NCBI GenBank assembly: GCA_016871855.1
Contig: VHBQ01000024.1
Span: forward strand, 1-41,953
Source of the DNA: Gemmatimonadota bacterium
Lineage (GTDB): Bacteria; Gemmatimonadota; Gemmatimonadetes; Gemmatimonadales; Gemmatimonadaceae
Reading direction: 5' to 3'
Length of the DNA: 41,953 nt
Shown here: positions 1 to 7,724 of the stretch, piece after piece
Layout: every line of letters begins with the position of its first letter
Position numbering within the stretch: the stretch's first letter is position 1
Notes under the pieces: model-generated
What the model was told of the DNA's origin: nothing
The model's database searches: none
The model's input: the letters and a program-made list of their open reading frames with translations, nothing else
Program-made: the position numbers and the translations under genes

Positions 1-84
1 TAGGAGGAAGGAGTACCTCCCCAGCCGCCCTTGCCCTAGGGATTTCGAGGGTGTGCCGCCAAGCAAGCCCAGTCGAGCGGGCTC

Positions 85-156
85 GCTCCCTTCCCCCTGC
101 ACCCCACTCTGCTCCCTTCCCCCTGCACCCCACTCTGCTCCCTTCCCCCTGCACCT
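85..156. repeat. 26-bp pyrimidine-rich tandem repeat, about 2.7 copies
   Basis: Two full 26-base units (85-110 and 111-136) and a partial third are essentially identical. Each begins GCTCCCTTCC and contains CTGCACCCCAC. The third copy runs into the stop codon of the phosphorylase gene at 155-157. The 11-mer CTGCACCCCAC also occurs near 5129, ahead of the CoA-transferase gene. Bases 1-84 hold no gene I can support. Confidence 0.8.
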
Positions 157-2308
157 AGCCCGTCGGCGCCTCCTCCCCCGTGGCTTCCCCGCGCATGGAC
201 GGCACGTAGAAGTCCGTCACGTACTCCATCAGCATCCGCCGCGATGTGAAGCGCAGGCCGGCCGCGCGCAGGGCGTGGCGCATCATCTGGATCCAGCGCT
301 GCGGGAGCCCCGCCGCGTCGCGGGCATAGAACATCGGCACCACCGACGTCTCCAGCAGCTCGTACAACTGGTCGGCGGCCGCCGCGTCGTCCTCCGCCGC
401 GCTCTCGCCTGGGAGCGGCGCGATCGCCCAGCCATTGTGGCCGTTGAATCCCTCCTCCCACCATCCGTCCACCGTGCTCAGCTGCGGCACGCCGTTCAGC
501 GCCGCCTTCATTCCGCTCGTGCCCGACGCTTCCATCGGCACGCGCGGCACGTTCAGCCAGACGTCGGCCCCCTGCACGAGCACGTGCGCGAGGTGCATGT
601 CGTAGTCCTCGAGGAACGCGAGACGCCCCTCGAAGCGCGGATCGCGCGTCGCCTGATACACCTCTTGCAGCATCTGCTTCCCCGGGCCGTCGGCCGGGTG
701 CGCCTTGCCGGCGAAGATCACCTGCACCGGGTGTGACGGATTGCCGACAATGCGCAGCAGGCGTTCCACGTCATGGAACAACAGGTTGGCGCGCTTGTAC
801 GTCGCGAAGCGCCGGGCAAAGCAGAGCGTCAGCGCCTCGGGGTCAAGCAGGACGCCCGTGCCGGCGAGTCGCGCGGCTTCGCGGGTGTGGTTCGTGAAGG
901 CGATGCGTGCCTGTTCGCGCATGTGCACCAGCAGGCGGCCCTTTTGCCAGCAGTGAACGTCCCACAGCTTCTGCGCGTCGAGCTGCAGCACGTCGTCCCA
1001 CAGGGCGGGATCGTCCACCCGATTCCCCCACCCCTGGCCCAGATGGGCGTCGAGCAGCCGCATGATGCTGTTGGACATCCACGTGGCGAGGTGCACGCCA
1101 TTGGTGACGTGCGTGACGGGAAGATCCACTTCGCGCCGCCCCGGCCACAGCGACGCCCACAGCTTGCGCGTGACCACGCCGTGCACGCGGGAGACGGCGT
1201 TCACGCGTCGGCTGAGCCGGATCGCCGCCGCGGTCATGTGGAATGCCCCCGACGAATCGCTCGGATGTCGCCCGATCCGCAGGAACGTCTCACGGTCCAC
1301 GCCGAGCTCGTCCCACACCGGGCCGGTGCAGGCCACCAGGTCGTCGGCCGGGAACGTGTCGTGCCCGGCAGGGACCGGCGTGTGCGTCGTGAAGGTGCTC
1401 GCGGCCCGCACTTCGCGCACCGCGTCGGCGAAGGCGACGCCCGCGGCCACGCGCTCACGCACGCGCTCCACGAACATGAAGGAGGCGTGCCCTTCGTTGG
1501 CGTGCCACGCCGCTGGCGCGATGCCGAGGGCGCGCAGCACGCGCACGCCACCCACGCCGAGCAGCCACTCCTGCTTGAGGCGCAACGCGGGCCCGCCCGC
1601 ATAGAGCCGACTGAGCAGCAGTCGGTCGTCCGGGTGGTTCGGCTCGAGGTTGGTGTCAAGCAAATAGAGGGTCACGCGCCCAACGCGCAGCCGCCACGCG
1701 CGCACGAACACGTCGCGTCCGGCCGTGCGGACCACCACGAGGTGCGGCGCCCCCGCCGTCCCCTCCACGGGCTCGAGCACGGTGCGCGCGACGTCGAAGG
1801 GCATGTCCGTGTCTTCCTGCCAGCCGTCGGCACGCACCTCTTGATCGAAGTAGCCGCGGCGGTAGAGGATGCCGACGCCGACGAGCGGCACGCCCAGGTC
1901 CGACGCCGTCTTGCAGTGATCGCCGGCCAGCACACCGAGCCCCCCAGAGTAGATGGGCACGGTGTGGTGCACGCCGAACTCGGCGCAGAAGTACGCGATC
2001 GTCTCGCGCGAGTGTTCCCGGAACCGCTGCACGAACCACGTCTGCGCCGGCGATGACTCGCTCTGCGACCACCGCATCACGGCGTCGTACTGCGCGAGGA
2101 AGGCCGGGTCAGCGGCGCACTGCGCGAGTCGTTCCGGCCCCACCTGCGTGAGGAGCTGGTAGGGATCGTGCCGATACCGCGTCCAGAGCTGCTGGTCGAT
2201 AGCCGCGAAGAGGCGTCGCGCCTCGCGGTTCCACGTCCAGTTCAAGTTGCCGGCGATCTCGACCAGCCCCGTGAGGCGTTGCGGCAGGAAGGGAAAGACG
2301 GGAGGCAT
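155..2308 (-). CDS. glgP: Alpha-glucan (glycogen/maltodextrin) phosphorylase
   Basis: This enzyme removes glucose-1-phosphate from alpha-1,4-glucan ends using phosphate and pyridoxal phosphate, in the cytoplasm. At 717 residues it fits the short bacterial alpha-glucan phosphorylase type rather than the longer muscle-type enzyme. The N-terminus has the NLNWTW motif of the DUF3417-type domain. Residues around 110-150 carry CAEFG, YSGGLGVLAGDH and ASDLGVPLVGVG. The C-terminal half has CFARRFATYKRANLL and the PLP-lysine motif EASGTSGMK, with the lysine at about residue 601. The start is placed at the ATG at 2308 because the preceding in-frame residues are unlike the family. The divergent neighbour is a CBS protein about 195 bases away. 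No other glycogen genes are visible, so the gene appears isolated here. Confidence 0.93.
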   Translation of the reverse strand: MPPVFPFLPQRLTGLVEIAGNLNWTWNREARRLFAAIDQQLWTRYRHDPYQLLTQVGPERLAQCAADPAFLAQYDAVMRWSQSESSPAQTWFVQRFREHSRETIAYFCAEFGVHHTVPIYSGGLGVLAGDHCKTASDLGVPLVGVGILYRRGYFDQEVRADGWQEDTDMPFDVARTVLEPVEGTAGAPHLVVVRTAGRDVFVRAWRLRVGRVTLYLLDTNLEPNHPDDRLLLSRLYAGGPALRLKQEWLLGVGGVRVLRALGIAPAAWHANEGHASFMFVERVRERVAAGVAFADAVREVRAASTFTTHTPVPAGHDTFPADDLVACTGPVWDELGVDRETFLRIGRHPSDSSGAFHMTAAAIRLSRRVNAVSRVHGVVTRKLWASLWPGRREVDLPVTHVTNGVHLATWMSNSIMRLLDAHLGQGWGNRVDDPALWDDVLQLDAQKLWDVHCWQKGRLLVHMREQARIAFTNHTREAARLAGTGVLLDPEALTLCFARRFATYKRANLLFHDVERLLRIVGNPSHPVQVIFAGKAHPADGPGKQMLQEVYQATRDPRFEGRLAFLEDYDMHLAHVLVQGADVWLNVPRVPMEASGTSGMKAALNGVPQLSTVDGWWEEGFNGHNGWAIAPLPGESAAEDDAAAADQLYELLETSVVPMFYARDAAGLPQRWIQMMRHALRAAGLRFTSRRMLMEYVTDFYVPSMRGEATGEEAPTG

Positions 2309-2410
2309 GCACGCCAAGGTAGGGTGGCCGGCCCGGAAGTCAGTCCGAGAAACACGCAGTGGCTGTCGCCCCGCCGCCGGAGGACGGGTAGGCCGAACCC
2401 TGACGGGGTG

Positions 2411-2426
2411 AGGGCCAATTGGCCCT
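2411..2426. promoter_or_regulatory. 16-bp perfect palindrome in the glgP/CBS divergent gap
   Basis: The sequence AGGGCCAATTGGCCCT is a perfect palindrome. It lies between the two divergent genes, just upstream of a -10-like TATGCT at 2448-2453 reading toward the CBS gene; no good -35 box accompanies it. It is a candidate operator, and no regulator is identified. Confidence 0.35.
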
Positions 2427-2504
2427 GTTCTCCGTTGCTTGGTAACGTATGCTAGAGAGACGCGCCGCAGGCGCAGACCACGCCGGCCGCGCGAGGAGGG
2501 GGTC

Positions 2505-2951
2505 ATGAAGGCGCGAGATGTGATGACCGCGCATCCGTCCGTGATCACGCCGGACGAGCCCATTCATCGGGCCGCCGAGCTGATGCGCGACCGTCGGGTG
2601 GGGATGCTCCCCGTCATTGACAACCTGCAGAGCCGGCGGCTGCAGGGCGTGCTCACCGACCGCGACATCGTGGTACGATGTGTGGCAACCGGGCGCGGCA
2701 TGGACGCGGCGGTGCGCGAGCACATGACGGCGCGCCACCTCACCACGGTGCGGCTCGACGAGGAGGTACACGACGTCGCGCACAAGATGCGTCGCGACCA
2801 CGTGCGCCGGATCCCCGTGCTCTCCGACGACAATCGGGTGGTCGGGGTCGTGGCGGTGGTGGACCTGGCCACTCGGCTGCGCCCGGCCGAGCCCACGCTG
2901 GTGGAGGGGATCGAGCGCGACGCCGAGGTGCCGGCGGATGTCCGCGCCTAG
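2505..2951 (+). CDS. Twin CBS-domain protein
   Basis: A 148-residue protein made almost entirely of two CBS domains, roughly residues 5-62 and 70-128. The repeats are recognisable from VMTAHPSVITPDEPIHRAAELM and LQGVLTDRDIVVRCVA in the first, and VRLDEEVHDVAHKM, RRIPVLSDDNRVVGVV in the second. CBS pairs bind adenine nucleotides and usually act as energy or stress sensors; no catalytic domain is attached here. The start at 2505 is supported by a strong GAGGAGGGGG ribosome-binding site. The gene ends 12 bases before the DUF2207 gene, so the two are probably co-transcribed. The ligand and partner cannot be inferred. Confidence 0.88.
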   Translation: MKARDVMTAHPSVITPDEPIHRAAELMRDRRVGMLPVIDNLQSRRLQGVLTDRDIVVRCVATGRGMDAAVREHMTARHLTTVRLDEEVHDVAHKMRRDHVRRIPVLSDDNRVVGVVAVVDLATRLRPAEPTLVEGIERDAEVPADVRA

Positions 2952-2963
2952 AGACGTCACCTG

Positions 2964-4886
2964 ATGCGCCCGCTCGCCCTCCTGCTGCTCCTTGCGCCCT
3001 TCCATGCCCTGGCGCCGCAGGGCGCGCGGTCGCTGCGCTGGAGCGCGGTGGACGTCACGGCGCAACTCGACTCCTCCGGGCGACTGACGATCACCGAGCG
3101 CCAGACGATCGTGCTCTCCGGCGACTGGAACGGCCCGGAGCGCACGTTTGTCGTGGCCCCCGGGCAGACGCACCGCCTGCTGCGCCTCACCCGCGTGGAT
3201 CGCGCCACCAGGTCCGAGCACGAGCTCACTGAGGGCGACCTCACCAAGGTGGACGAGTACCGGTGGTTCGACGGCCACGTCCTCCGTTGGCGCAGTCGGC
3301 TCCCCTCCGCGCCGGTCTACCGCAACGACACCTTGTCGTACACGCTGGTGCACGCGTACGACGGGATACTCCTGCCGCGCACGGCCACCGACGGCTCAGG
3401 CGGCGCGGAGTACTTGATGGATCACGACTTCGCTTTCCGTGACCGCGCGGAGAACGTGGAGCGGTTCAGCCTGAAGCTGGTCGTGGATTCCGCGTGGAAG
3501 GTGCCGGCGGGGTTCACGTGGAGGGTCGACGCCGGCCCGCTGCGGCCCGGCGAGGGGTACGTGGTCAGCGTCCCCCTCCGGTTCGCGCGCGCGGGACGTC
3601 CCGCCGGCGTCGTCGTGGGGGCGGGCGCGCTCGTGCGCTTGGCGCTCCTCGGTGCGCTCGTCGCTGCCGTCGTGCTGCTCTTCCTGCGCTTCCTCGCGCG
3701 CGAACGAACACTCGGCCGGTTCGCCTCGCCCCCCGAGTCCTCGGAAATCACTCGCGAGTGGCTGGAGCAGCACGTGTTCAGCCTCGCGCCGGAGGTCGTG
3801 GGCGCTGCGTGGGACGACACCACGGCCGCGCCGGAGGTGGCCGCCACGTTGGCCCGCCTTGTTGCCGACGGCAAGCTCGCGAGCGAGGTGGTTCCCGGCA
3901 CCGGATGGGTGTTTCGCTCCGACGTGCTCCACCTGCGGCTGCTTGTGCCGCGCGACGCGCTCACCGGCCACGATCGCGCGCTGATCGACGCGCTCTTCAT
4001 CGGCGGTGCCGATCGCACGTCCACCGACGACGTGCGCGCGCACTACAGGGCCACCGGGTTCGACGCGGCGGCGTTGATCGAGCCGTTCCTGAGAGCGCGC
4101 CTTGACGATGCATCGCGCACCGGGCGCGCGCTGCCGTCGCCGTCGCCCAAGCCGACGCGCGCCCTGCTCGCCGCGGCGCTCGTGGTCTACGCCACCAGCG
4201 CGATGCAACGCGGGGCGACGTCGCTGATGTCCAGTTTTGTCGTGGCGTTCCTGTGGTACGCGTTCACGGCGATCCAGGCGCGGGGATGGCGGACGCGTGT
4301 GGTGCGGCCGGCGCCGCACCTCCTGCGCGTGCTCATCCCGATGGCGCTCTGGCTCTCTGGCGTTGGCGCTACGCTGCTCGACCAACGGACGCGCGTCGGC
4401 GCGCTGGCGCTGCTTGGACTCGCGCTGTTTACGCTCGGACTGGTCAACAGCGTGTTCAACCTCGCCGCCTCACGCCACGACGCCGATCGCATCGCGCTGC
4501 GCAAGACGCTCGCGGGCGCGCGCGACTATTTCGAACGTGAGTTGCATCGGCCGTCGCCGGCCCTGCTCGACGCCTGGTTCCCATGGATCATCGGATTCGG
4601 TCTTGGACCGCGCGTGGACCGCTGGTTCCGCGCCTTTGGCGCGCCCTCGAGCCACTCGCATCACGCCGCCCACGCGACGCGCTCCGCTGGGCCGGTCGGG
4701 GGCGGCGGATGGTCCGGGTTCGGCGGTGGCGGCGGATTCTCCGGCGGCGGGTCGAGCGCCTCGTTCGCCGCCGCCGTGGGCGGCATGGCGGCCGCGGTGC
4801 CCACGCCAAGTCGATCAGGGTCGAGCGGTGGCGGACGGTCCGGGGGTGGCGGACGGTCCGGCGGCGGCGGTGGCGGCGGATGGTAA
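2964..4886 (+). CDS. DUF2207-family membrane protein with Gly-rich tail
   Basis: A 640-residue envelope protein. It has an N-terminal signal peptide (MRPLALLLLLAPFHALA), then an extracytoplasmic beta-rich region to about residue 205 that includes ITERQTIVLSGDW. A membrane segment lies near 215-245 (LVRLALLGALVAAVVLLFL), followed by a cytoplasmic stretch and further hydrophobic segments between about 395 and 510. The C-terminus ends in repeated GGGGWSGFGGGGGFSGGG and RSGGGG motifs. This architecture, including the Gly/Ser tail, is typical of the DUF2207 family, whose function is unknown. It follows the CBS gene closely. The stop codon overlaps the terminator of the opposing tRNA-Gly. Confidence 0.85.
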   Translation: MRPLALLLLLAPFHALAPQGARSLRWSAVDVTAQLDSSGRLTITERQTIVLSGDWNGPERTFVVAPGQTHRLLRLTRVDRATRSEHELTEGDLTKVDEYRWFDGHVLRWRSRLPSAPVYRNDTLSYTLVHAYDGILLPRTATDGSGGAEYLMDHDFAFRDRAENVERFSLKLVVDSAWKVPAGFTWRVDAGPLRPGEGYVVSVPLRFARAGRPAGVVVGAGALVRLALLGALVAAVVLLFLRFLARERTLGRFASPPESSEITREWLEQHVFSLAPEVVGAAWDDTTAAPEVAATLARLVADGKLASEVVPGTGWVFRSDVLHLRLLVPRDALTGHDRALIDALFIGGADRTSTDDVRAHYRATGFDAAALIEPFLRARLDDASRTGRALPSPSPKPTRALLAAALVVYATSAMQRGATSLMSSFVVAFLWYAFTAIQARGWRTRVVRPAPHLLRVLIPMALWLSGVGATLLDQRTRVGALALLGLALFTLGLVNSVFNLAASRHDADRIALRKTLAGARDYFERELHRPSPALLDAWFPWIIGFGLGPRVDRWFRAFGAPSSHSHHAAHATRSAGPVGGGGWSGFGGGGGFSGGGSSASFAAAVGGMAAAVPTPSRSGSSGGGRSGGGGRSGGGGGGGW

Positions 4887-4911
4887 AAGCCCCGCTCCAC
4901 TGGAGCGGGGC
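4884..4911 (-). terminator. Intrinsic terminator of tRNA-Gly
   Basis: A 10-bp perfect stem (GCCCCGCTCC with GGAGCGGGGC, 4889-4898 and 4902-4911) with a 3-base loop is followed on the minus strand by TTTTA. It lies 15 bases after the tRNA-Gly 3' end and overlaps the stop codon of the converging DUF2207 gene. Confidence 0.8.
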
Positions 4912-4926
4912 CGATGGGACAACAAG

Positions 4927-4999
<73 letters not shown>

Positions 5000-5009
5000 G
5001 TGGTATGGG

Positions 5010-5038
5010 ATTATACCTGACTTCAATGATGGGAACAA
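5010..5038 (-). promoter_or_regulatory. Promoter of tRNA-Gly
   Basis: On the minus strand a perfect -10 box TATAAT (5010-5015) lies 17 bases from TTGTTC (5033-5038). The predicted start is a few bases before the tRNA 5' end at 4999, which suits a tRNA gene. Confidence 0.75.
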
Positions 5039-5191
5039 GCTGGCGGTTTTCGGGGGCATTCCCCCCTCGGTAATCCACGGTGCCCGCGAGTATTTTTCGT
5101 TACCGGTCAGGTCGGTGCTCGTGCCGCTGCACCCCACCGTGCCTGTTCCCGTGCCCAAGCTGTGCCTCTGCCCCTGCACCACAAGGTTGCC

Positions 5192-6484
5192 GTGACCACT
5201 CTTCCGTCTGATTGGCGCTCCCGGGCCGTCTCGCCCGCTGACGCGCTTGCCCTCATCACGAGCGGCATGAAGGTCTTCGTCCAAGGCGCGTGCGCCACGC
5301 CCACGCCCCTGCTCGAGGCGCTCGCCCAGCGCGACGACCTCGAGAACGTCAAGCTCTATCACCTGCACCTCGCCGGCCCGGCGCCCTGGCTGGACGGCGA
5401 TCGGTGGCAGCGCTTCCACTCGATCTCGCTCTTCACCGGCCCGAACCTGCGCGGCCCCGTCGAGCGCGGGCACGCCGACTTCGTGCCGATCTTCCTCTCC
5501 GACGTCCCGACGCTGTTCAGCTCGGGGCGCGTGCCGCTCGACGTCGCCATCGTCCAGCTCTCGCCGCCGGACAAACACGGCCACTGCTCGCTCGGCACGT
5601 CGGTCGACACCGCGCGCGCCGCGGTGGATAGCGCGCGGTTCGTCATCGCCGAGATCAACGACCAGATGCCGCGGACGCACGGCAACACCAACGTGCCGTT
5701 CGACCGCATCGACGCCTTCATCGTGACGGACCGGCCGCTGCACGAGCACGCCGCCGGGCAGGAGTCAGAGGTCGAAGCCCGCATCGGCGAGATCATCGCC
5801 GGGCTGGTCGAGGACCGCTCCACCCTGCAGATGGGCATCGGCGCCATCCCCGACGCGGTGCTCACGCGACTCGGCGACAAGCATGACCTGGGCGTGCACA
5901 CCGAGATGTTCTCGGACCGCCTCGTGGACCTCATCGAGTCGGGCGTGGTGAACAACAAGTACAAGCAGGTCCACCCCGGGCGCACGGTGACGAGCTTCAT
6001 CAACGGCACCAAGCGGCTCTTCGACTTCGTGCACGACAACCTCGCCGTCGAGTTCCATCCCTGCGACCGCACCAACGACACTGCGGTGATCCGCCGGAAC
6101 CCACGCGTGGTGGCGATCAATAGCGCCATCCAGGTGGACCTCACCGGGCAGGTGTGCGCCGACTCGTTCGGCCACCGTATCTACTCGGGGATCGGCGGGC
6201 AGATGGACTTCATCCGCGGCGCCGCACTCTCGCGCGGCGGCAAGGCGATCATCGCCCTGCCAAGCACGGGGAAGAACGGCACCATCTCGCGCATCTGCAC
6301 CGAGATCAATGCCGGCGCCGGCATCGTGACGACGCGCGGACACGTGCACTGGATCGTCACCGAGTATGGCGCGGTGAACCTGCACGGCTGCTCGCTGCGC
6401 GAGCGCGGAGAGGCGCTGATCTCCATCGCGCATCCCGATTTCCGGGCGGAGCTGACGAAGGACCTGCGGCGGATTCGGTTGTAG
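5192..6484 (+). CDS. Acetyl-CoA hydrolase / 4-hydroxybutyrate CoA-transferase family protein
   Basis: A 430-residue class I CoA-transferase-like enzyme that moves CoA between short acyl-CoAs and carboxylates, or hydrolyses acetyl-CoA. The N-terminal half has DVAIVQLSPPDKHGHCSLG. The C-terminal half has LQMGIGAIPDAVL, GVHTEMFSDRLVDLIESG, FGHRIYSGIGGQMDFIRGA and TEYGAVNLHGCSLRERG, all hallmarks of the acetyl-CoA hydrolase/transferase family. The Glu in HTEM is probably the catalytic residue by family knowledge. I chose the GTG at 5192, which has AAGG five bases upstream; a GTG at 5162 is an alternative. The region just upstream is low-complexity (GTGCC/CTGCACC runs). The substrate cannot be fixed from sequence. 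Confidence 0.88.
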   Translation: MTTLPSDWRSRAVSPADALALITSGMKVFVQGACATPTPLLEALAQRDDLENVKLYHLHLAGPAPWLDGDRWQRFHSISLFTGPNLRGPVERGHADFVPIFLSDVPTLFSSGRVPLDVAIVQLSPPDKHGHCSLGTSVDTARAAVDSARFVIAEINDQMPRTHGNTNVPFDRIDAFIVTDRPLHEHAAGQESEVEARIGEIIAGLVEDRSTLQMGIGAIPDAVLTRLGDKHDLGVHTEMFSDRLVDLIESGVVNNKYKQVHPGRTVTSFINGTKRLFDFVHDNLAVEFHPCDRTNDTAVIRRNPRVVAINSAIQVDLTGQVCADSFGHRIYSGIGGQMDFIRGAALSRGGKAIIALPSTGKNGTISRICTEINAGAGIVTTRGHVHWIVTEYGAVNLHGCSLRERGEALISIAHPDFRAELTKDLRRIRL

Positions 6485-6488
6485 CAGC

Positions 6489-6642
6489 CACTGATACCAC
6501 GAAGGAGCGAAGGGCACGAAGGGGCACGAAGCACTTCCAACGGAAACGACGGCGCGCCACGCGGAGTACTGCGTGGCGCGCCGCGTTTAGCCCCGGGTGT
6601 GCTTCGTGCCCCTTCGCGTCCTTCGAGCTTCGTGGTCGCAGC
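6489..6642 (-). repeat. Nested inverted repeat, copy A
   Basis: Outer arms at about 6496-6534 and 6599-6636 are complementary and built from CACGAAGG-like units. Inside is a perfect 12-bp hairpin, GGCGCGCCACGC (6551-6562) with GCGTGGCGCGCC (6571-6582). The core matches copies B and C when read on the minus strand: GGGG near the left edge, then CGCGCCACGC, eight loop bases, GCGTGGC and GTCGTT. The + strand left edge CACTGATACCACGAAG is nearly the same as the right edge of copy C. Confidence 0.85.
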
Positions 6643-6651
6643 TGGCCGTTA

Positions 6652-6816
6652 CTGCTTTCACCACGGAGGACACGGAGGGCACGGAGAACAGCAACTGCAA
6701 AACCTGGGGGTAACGACAGCGCGCCACGCAGACATTTGCGTGGCGCTCGCAGTTCCCCCAAGAAGTTGCTGTTGCACTTCTCCGTGTTCTCCGTGTCCTC
6801 CGTGGTAAGAGCAGTG
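6652..6816 (-). repeat. Nested inverted repeat, copy B
   Basis: Outer arms at about 6660-6696 and 6764-6806 are complementary and built from CACGGAGGA-like units, a different theme from copies A and C. The inner hairpin is GCGCCACGCA (6721-6730) with TGCGTGGCGC (6737-6746). On the minus strand the core reads TGGGGGAAC, CGCCACGC, GCGTGGCGCGC and TGTCGTTA in the same order as copy C. The two ends are themselves inverted: ACTGCT, four bases, then CCACGGAGG. Copies A and B together fill the 349-base gap between 6485 and 6833. Confidence 0.85.
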
Positions 6817-6833
6817 GCCGTTGCCGTGGCGGA

Positions 6834-7154
6834 CTATCGATAGTTCACGCGCATCACCAGCGACGTCAGCGCGTCGCAGATGGCCTCTTCGAGCGTGTGC
6901 TCGAGGCCGTTGCGCAGGCCGCTGTCCTCGAGCCCGACGTGCATCAGCTCGTGCCAGAGCACGCGCCATCGCGCCTCGCCGTGCACCGTGCTGCGCAGGA
7001 AGATGGTGCGCTGCTCCGACACGAAGCACCCCATCAACTCCTCGCCGGGATCGGCGTATTTCGCGATCTCCGTTGGGCTCACGACCTTGATGGCGACGTC
7101 GCCGCCGGGGCACGGGAGGACGTCGGGGACTTTCGGCCAGCGGCGCCGCGGCAT
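6834..7154 (-). CDS. Small HELMH-motif putative zinc metallopeptidase
   Basis: A 106-residue protein with VLWHELMHVGLEDSG at about residues 65-80, an HExxH zinc motif. EEAICDAL follows about 20 residues later, and its glutamate could be the third ligand. The fold resembles small gluzincin-like or ImmA/IrrE-like domains, but no helix-turn-helix or partner gene is attached. The ATG at 7154 has GAGGG about eight bases upstream. The gene lies just beyond repeat copy B and ends 18 bases after it. No export signal is seen, so it is probably cytoplasmic. The substrate is unknown and the family assignment is tentative. Confidence 0.6.
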   Translation of the reverse strand: MPRRRWPKVPDVLPCPGGDVAIKVVSPTEIAKYADPGEELMGCFVSEQRTIFLRSTVHGEARWRVLWHELMHVGLEDSGLRNGLEHTLEEAICDALTSLVMRVNYR

Positions 7155-7251
7155 CGGGGACCCTCGAGCAGGTGTGGATGAGGCGAACCGAAGCCCGGTC
7201 CGCCCACGGAAGATAGCGTCGAACGGTGACGGCCGAACGCCCGCCCTCCCT

Positions 7252-7285
7252 CGTCCACCGTCTACCGTCCACCGTCAACCGTCTG
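7252..7285 (+). repeat. Heptamer array, CCGTCCA type
   Basis: Nearly five degenerate 7-base units (CGTCCA, CCGTCTA, CCGTCCA, CCGTCAA, CCGTCTG) end just before the -35 box of the GntR operon. The same heptamer forms arrays at 22753, 23011 (reverse orientation) and 23714. Confidence 0.75.
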
Positions 7286-7289
7286 CCCC

Positions 7290-7330
7290 TTGACAGCCCA
7301 CCCCAACCGCCATAGTGTATCGGTACACTA
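7290..7330 (+). promoter_or_regulatory. Promoter and operator of the GntR-ABC operon
   Basis: A perfect -35 TTGACA (7290-7295) is followed after 17 bases by TAGTGT (7313-7318). The -10 sits inside a perfect inverted repeat, TAGTGTA TCGG TACACTA (7313-7330). A GntR dimer bound there would block RNA polymerase, so autorepression is likely. The start codon at 7344 is only about 18 bases beyond the predicted transcript start and has no ribosome-binding site, suggesting a very short leader. Confidence 0.8.
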
Positions 7331-7343
7331 GCACACTACCCCC

Positions 7344-7724
7344 GTGTTTGATCGCATCGACCCCCGCAGTCCCGTCCCCATCTACGCCCAGATCGCGGCG
7401 CGCGTGCGCGTGGCGGTCGGCGCCGGCGAACTCAAGGCCGGCGACGGCCTGCCGTCGGTGCGCACCCTCGCCTCGCGACTGCGCGTGAATCCCGCGACGG
7501 TCGTGCAGGCTTACCGCGAGCTCGAGACCGAGGGACTGGTCCAGATGCGCCAGGGCGCCGGCACCTTCATCACTGACGTCACGCCCGAGCGGCGTGAACG
7601 CGAGCGCGCCGCCGACGCGCAGCGCCTGATCCGCGACCTGCTCGCCGAGGCGGCGCGACGCGGCATCACGGCGGCCGACCTCCGGCGCGCCCTCACCGAC
7701 GAACTCGAGGAGACCACGCGATGA
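7344..7724 (+). CDS. GntR-family regulator, YtrA type
   Basis: A 126-residue transcription factor with an N-terminal winged helix (YAQIAARVRVAVGAGELKAGDGLPSVRTLASRLRVNPATVVQAYRELETEGLV, about residues 14-65) and a short helical C-terminus. It lacks the large effector domain of FadR- or HutC-type GntR proteins. This is the YtrA architecture, which typically controls an adjacent ABC transporter. It starts with GTG at 7344. The stop overlaps the ATPase start by 4 bases (ATGA). The palindrome over the promoter is its likely operator. The effector is unknown. Confidence 0.9.
   Translation: MFDRIDPRSPVPIYAQIAARVRVAVGAGELKAGDGLPSVRTLASRLRVNPATVVQAYRELETEGLVQMRQGAGTFITDVTPERRERERAADAQRLIRDLLAEAARRGITAADLRRALTDELEETTR

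Noticed and set aside
1..154. A gene at the left edge of the window.
   Set aside because: Open frames there are low-complexity or antisense to glgP; only the 26-base tandem repeat is supported.
155..2563. A longer glgP product starting at 2563.
   Set aside because: The extra N-terminal residues are Arg-rich, overlap the divergent CBS gene start and are unlike the family, which begins near the ATG at 2308.
6656..6830. Open frames through the CACGGAGGA and CACGAAGG repeats that would encode Ser/Val/Pro/Cys-rich peptides.
   Set aside because: They arise from short-unit repeats, lack ribosome-binding sites and family features, and occur on both strands.
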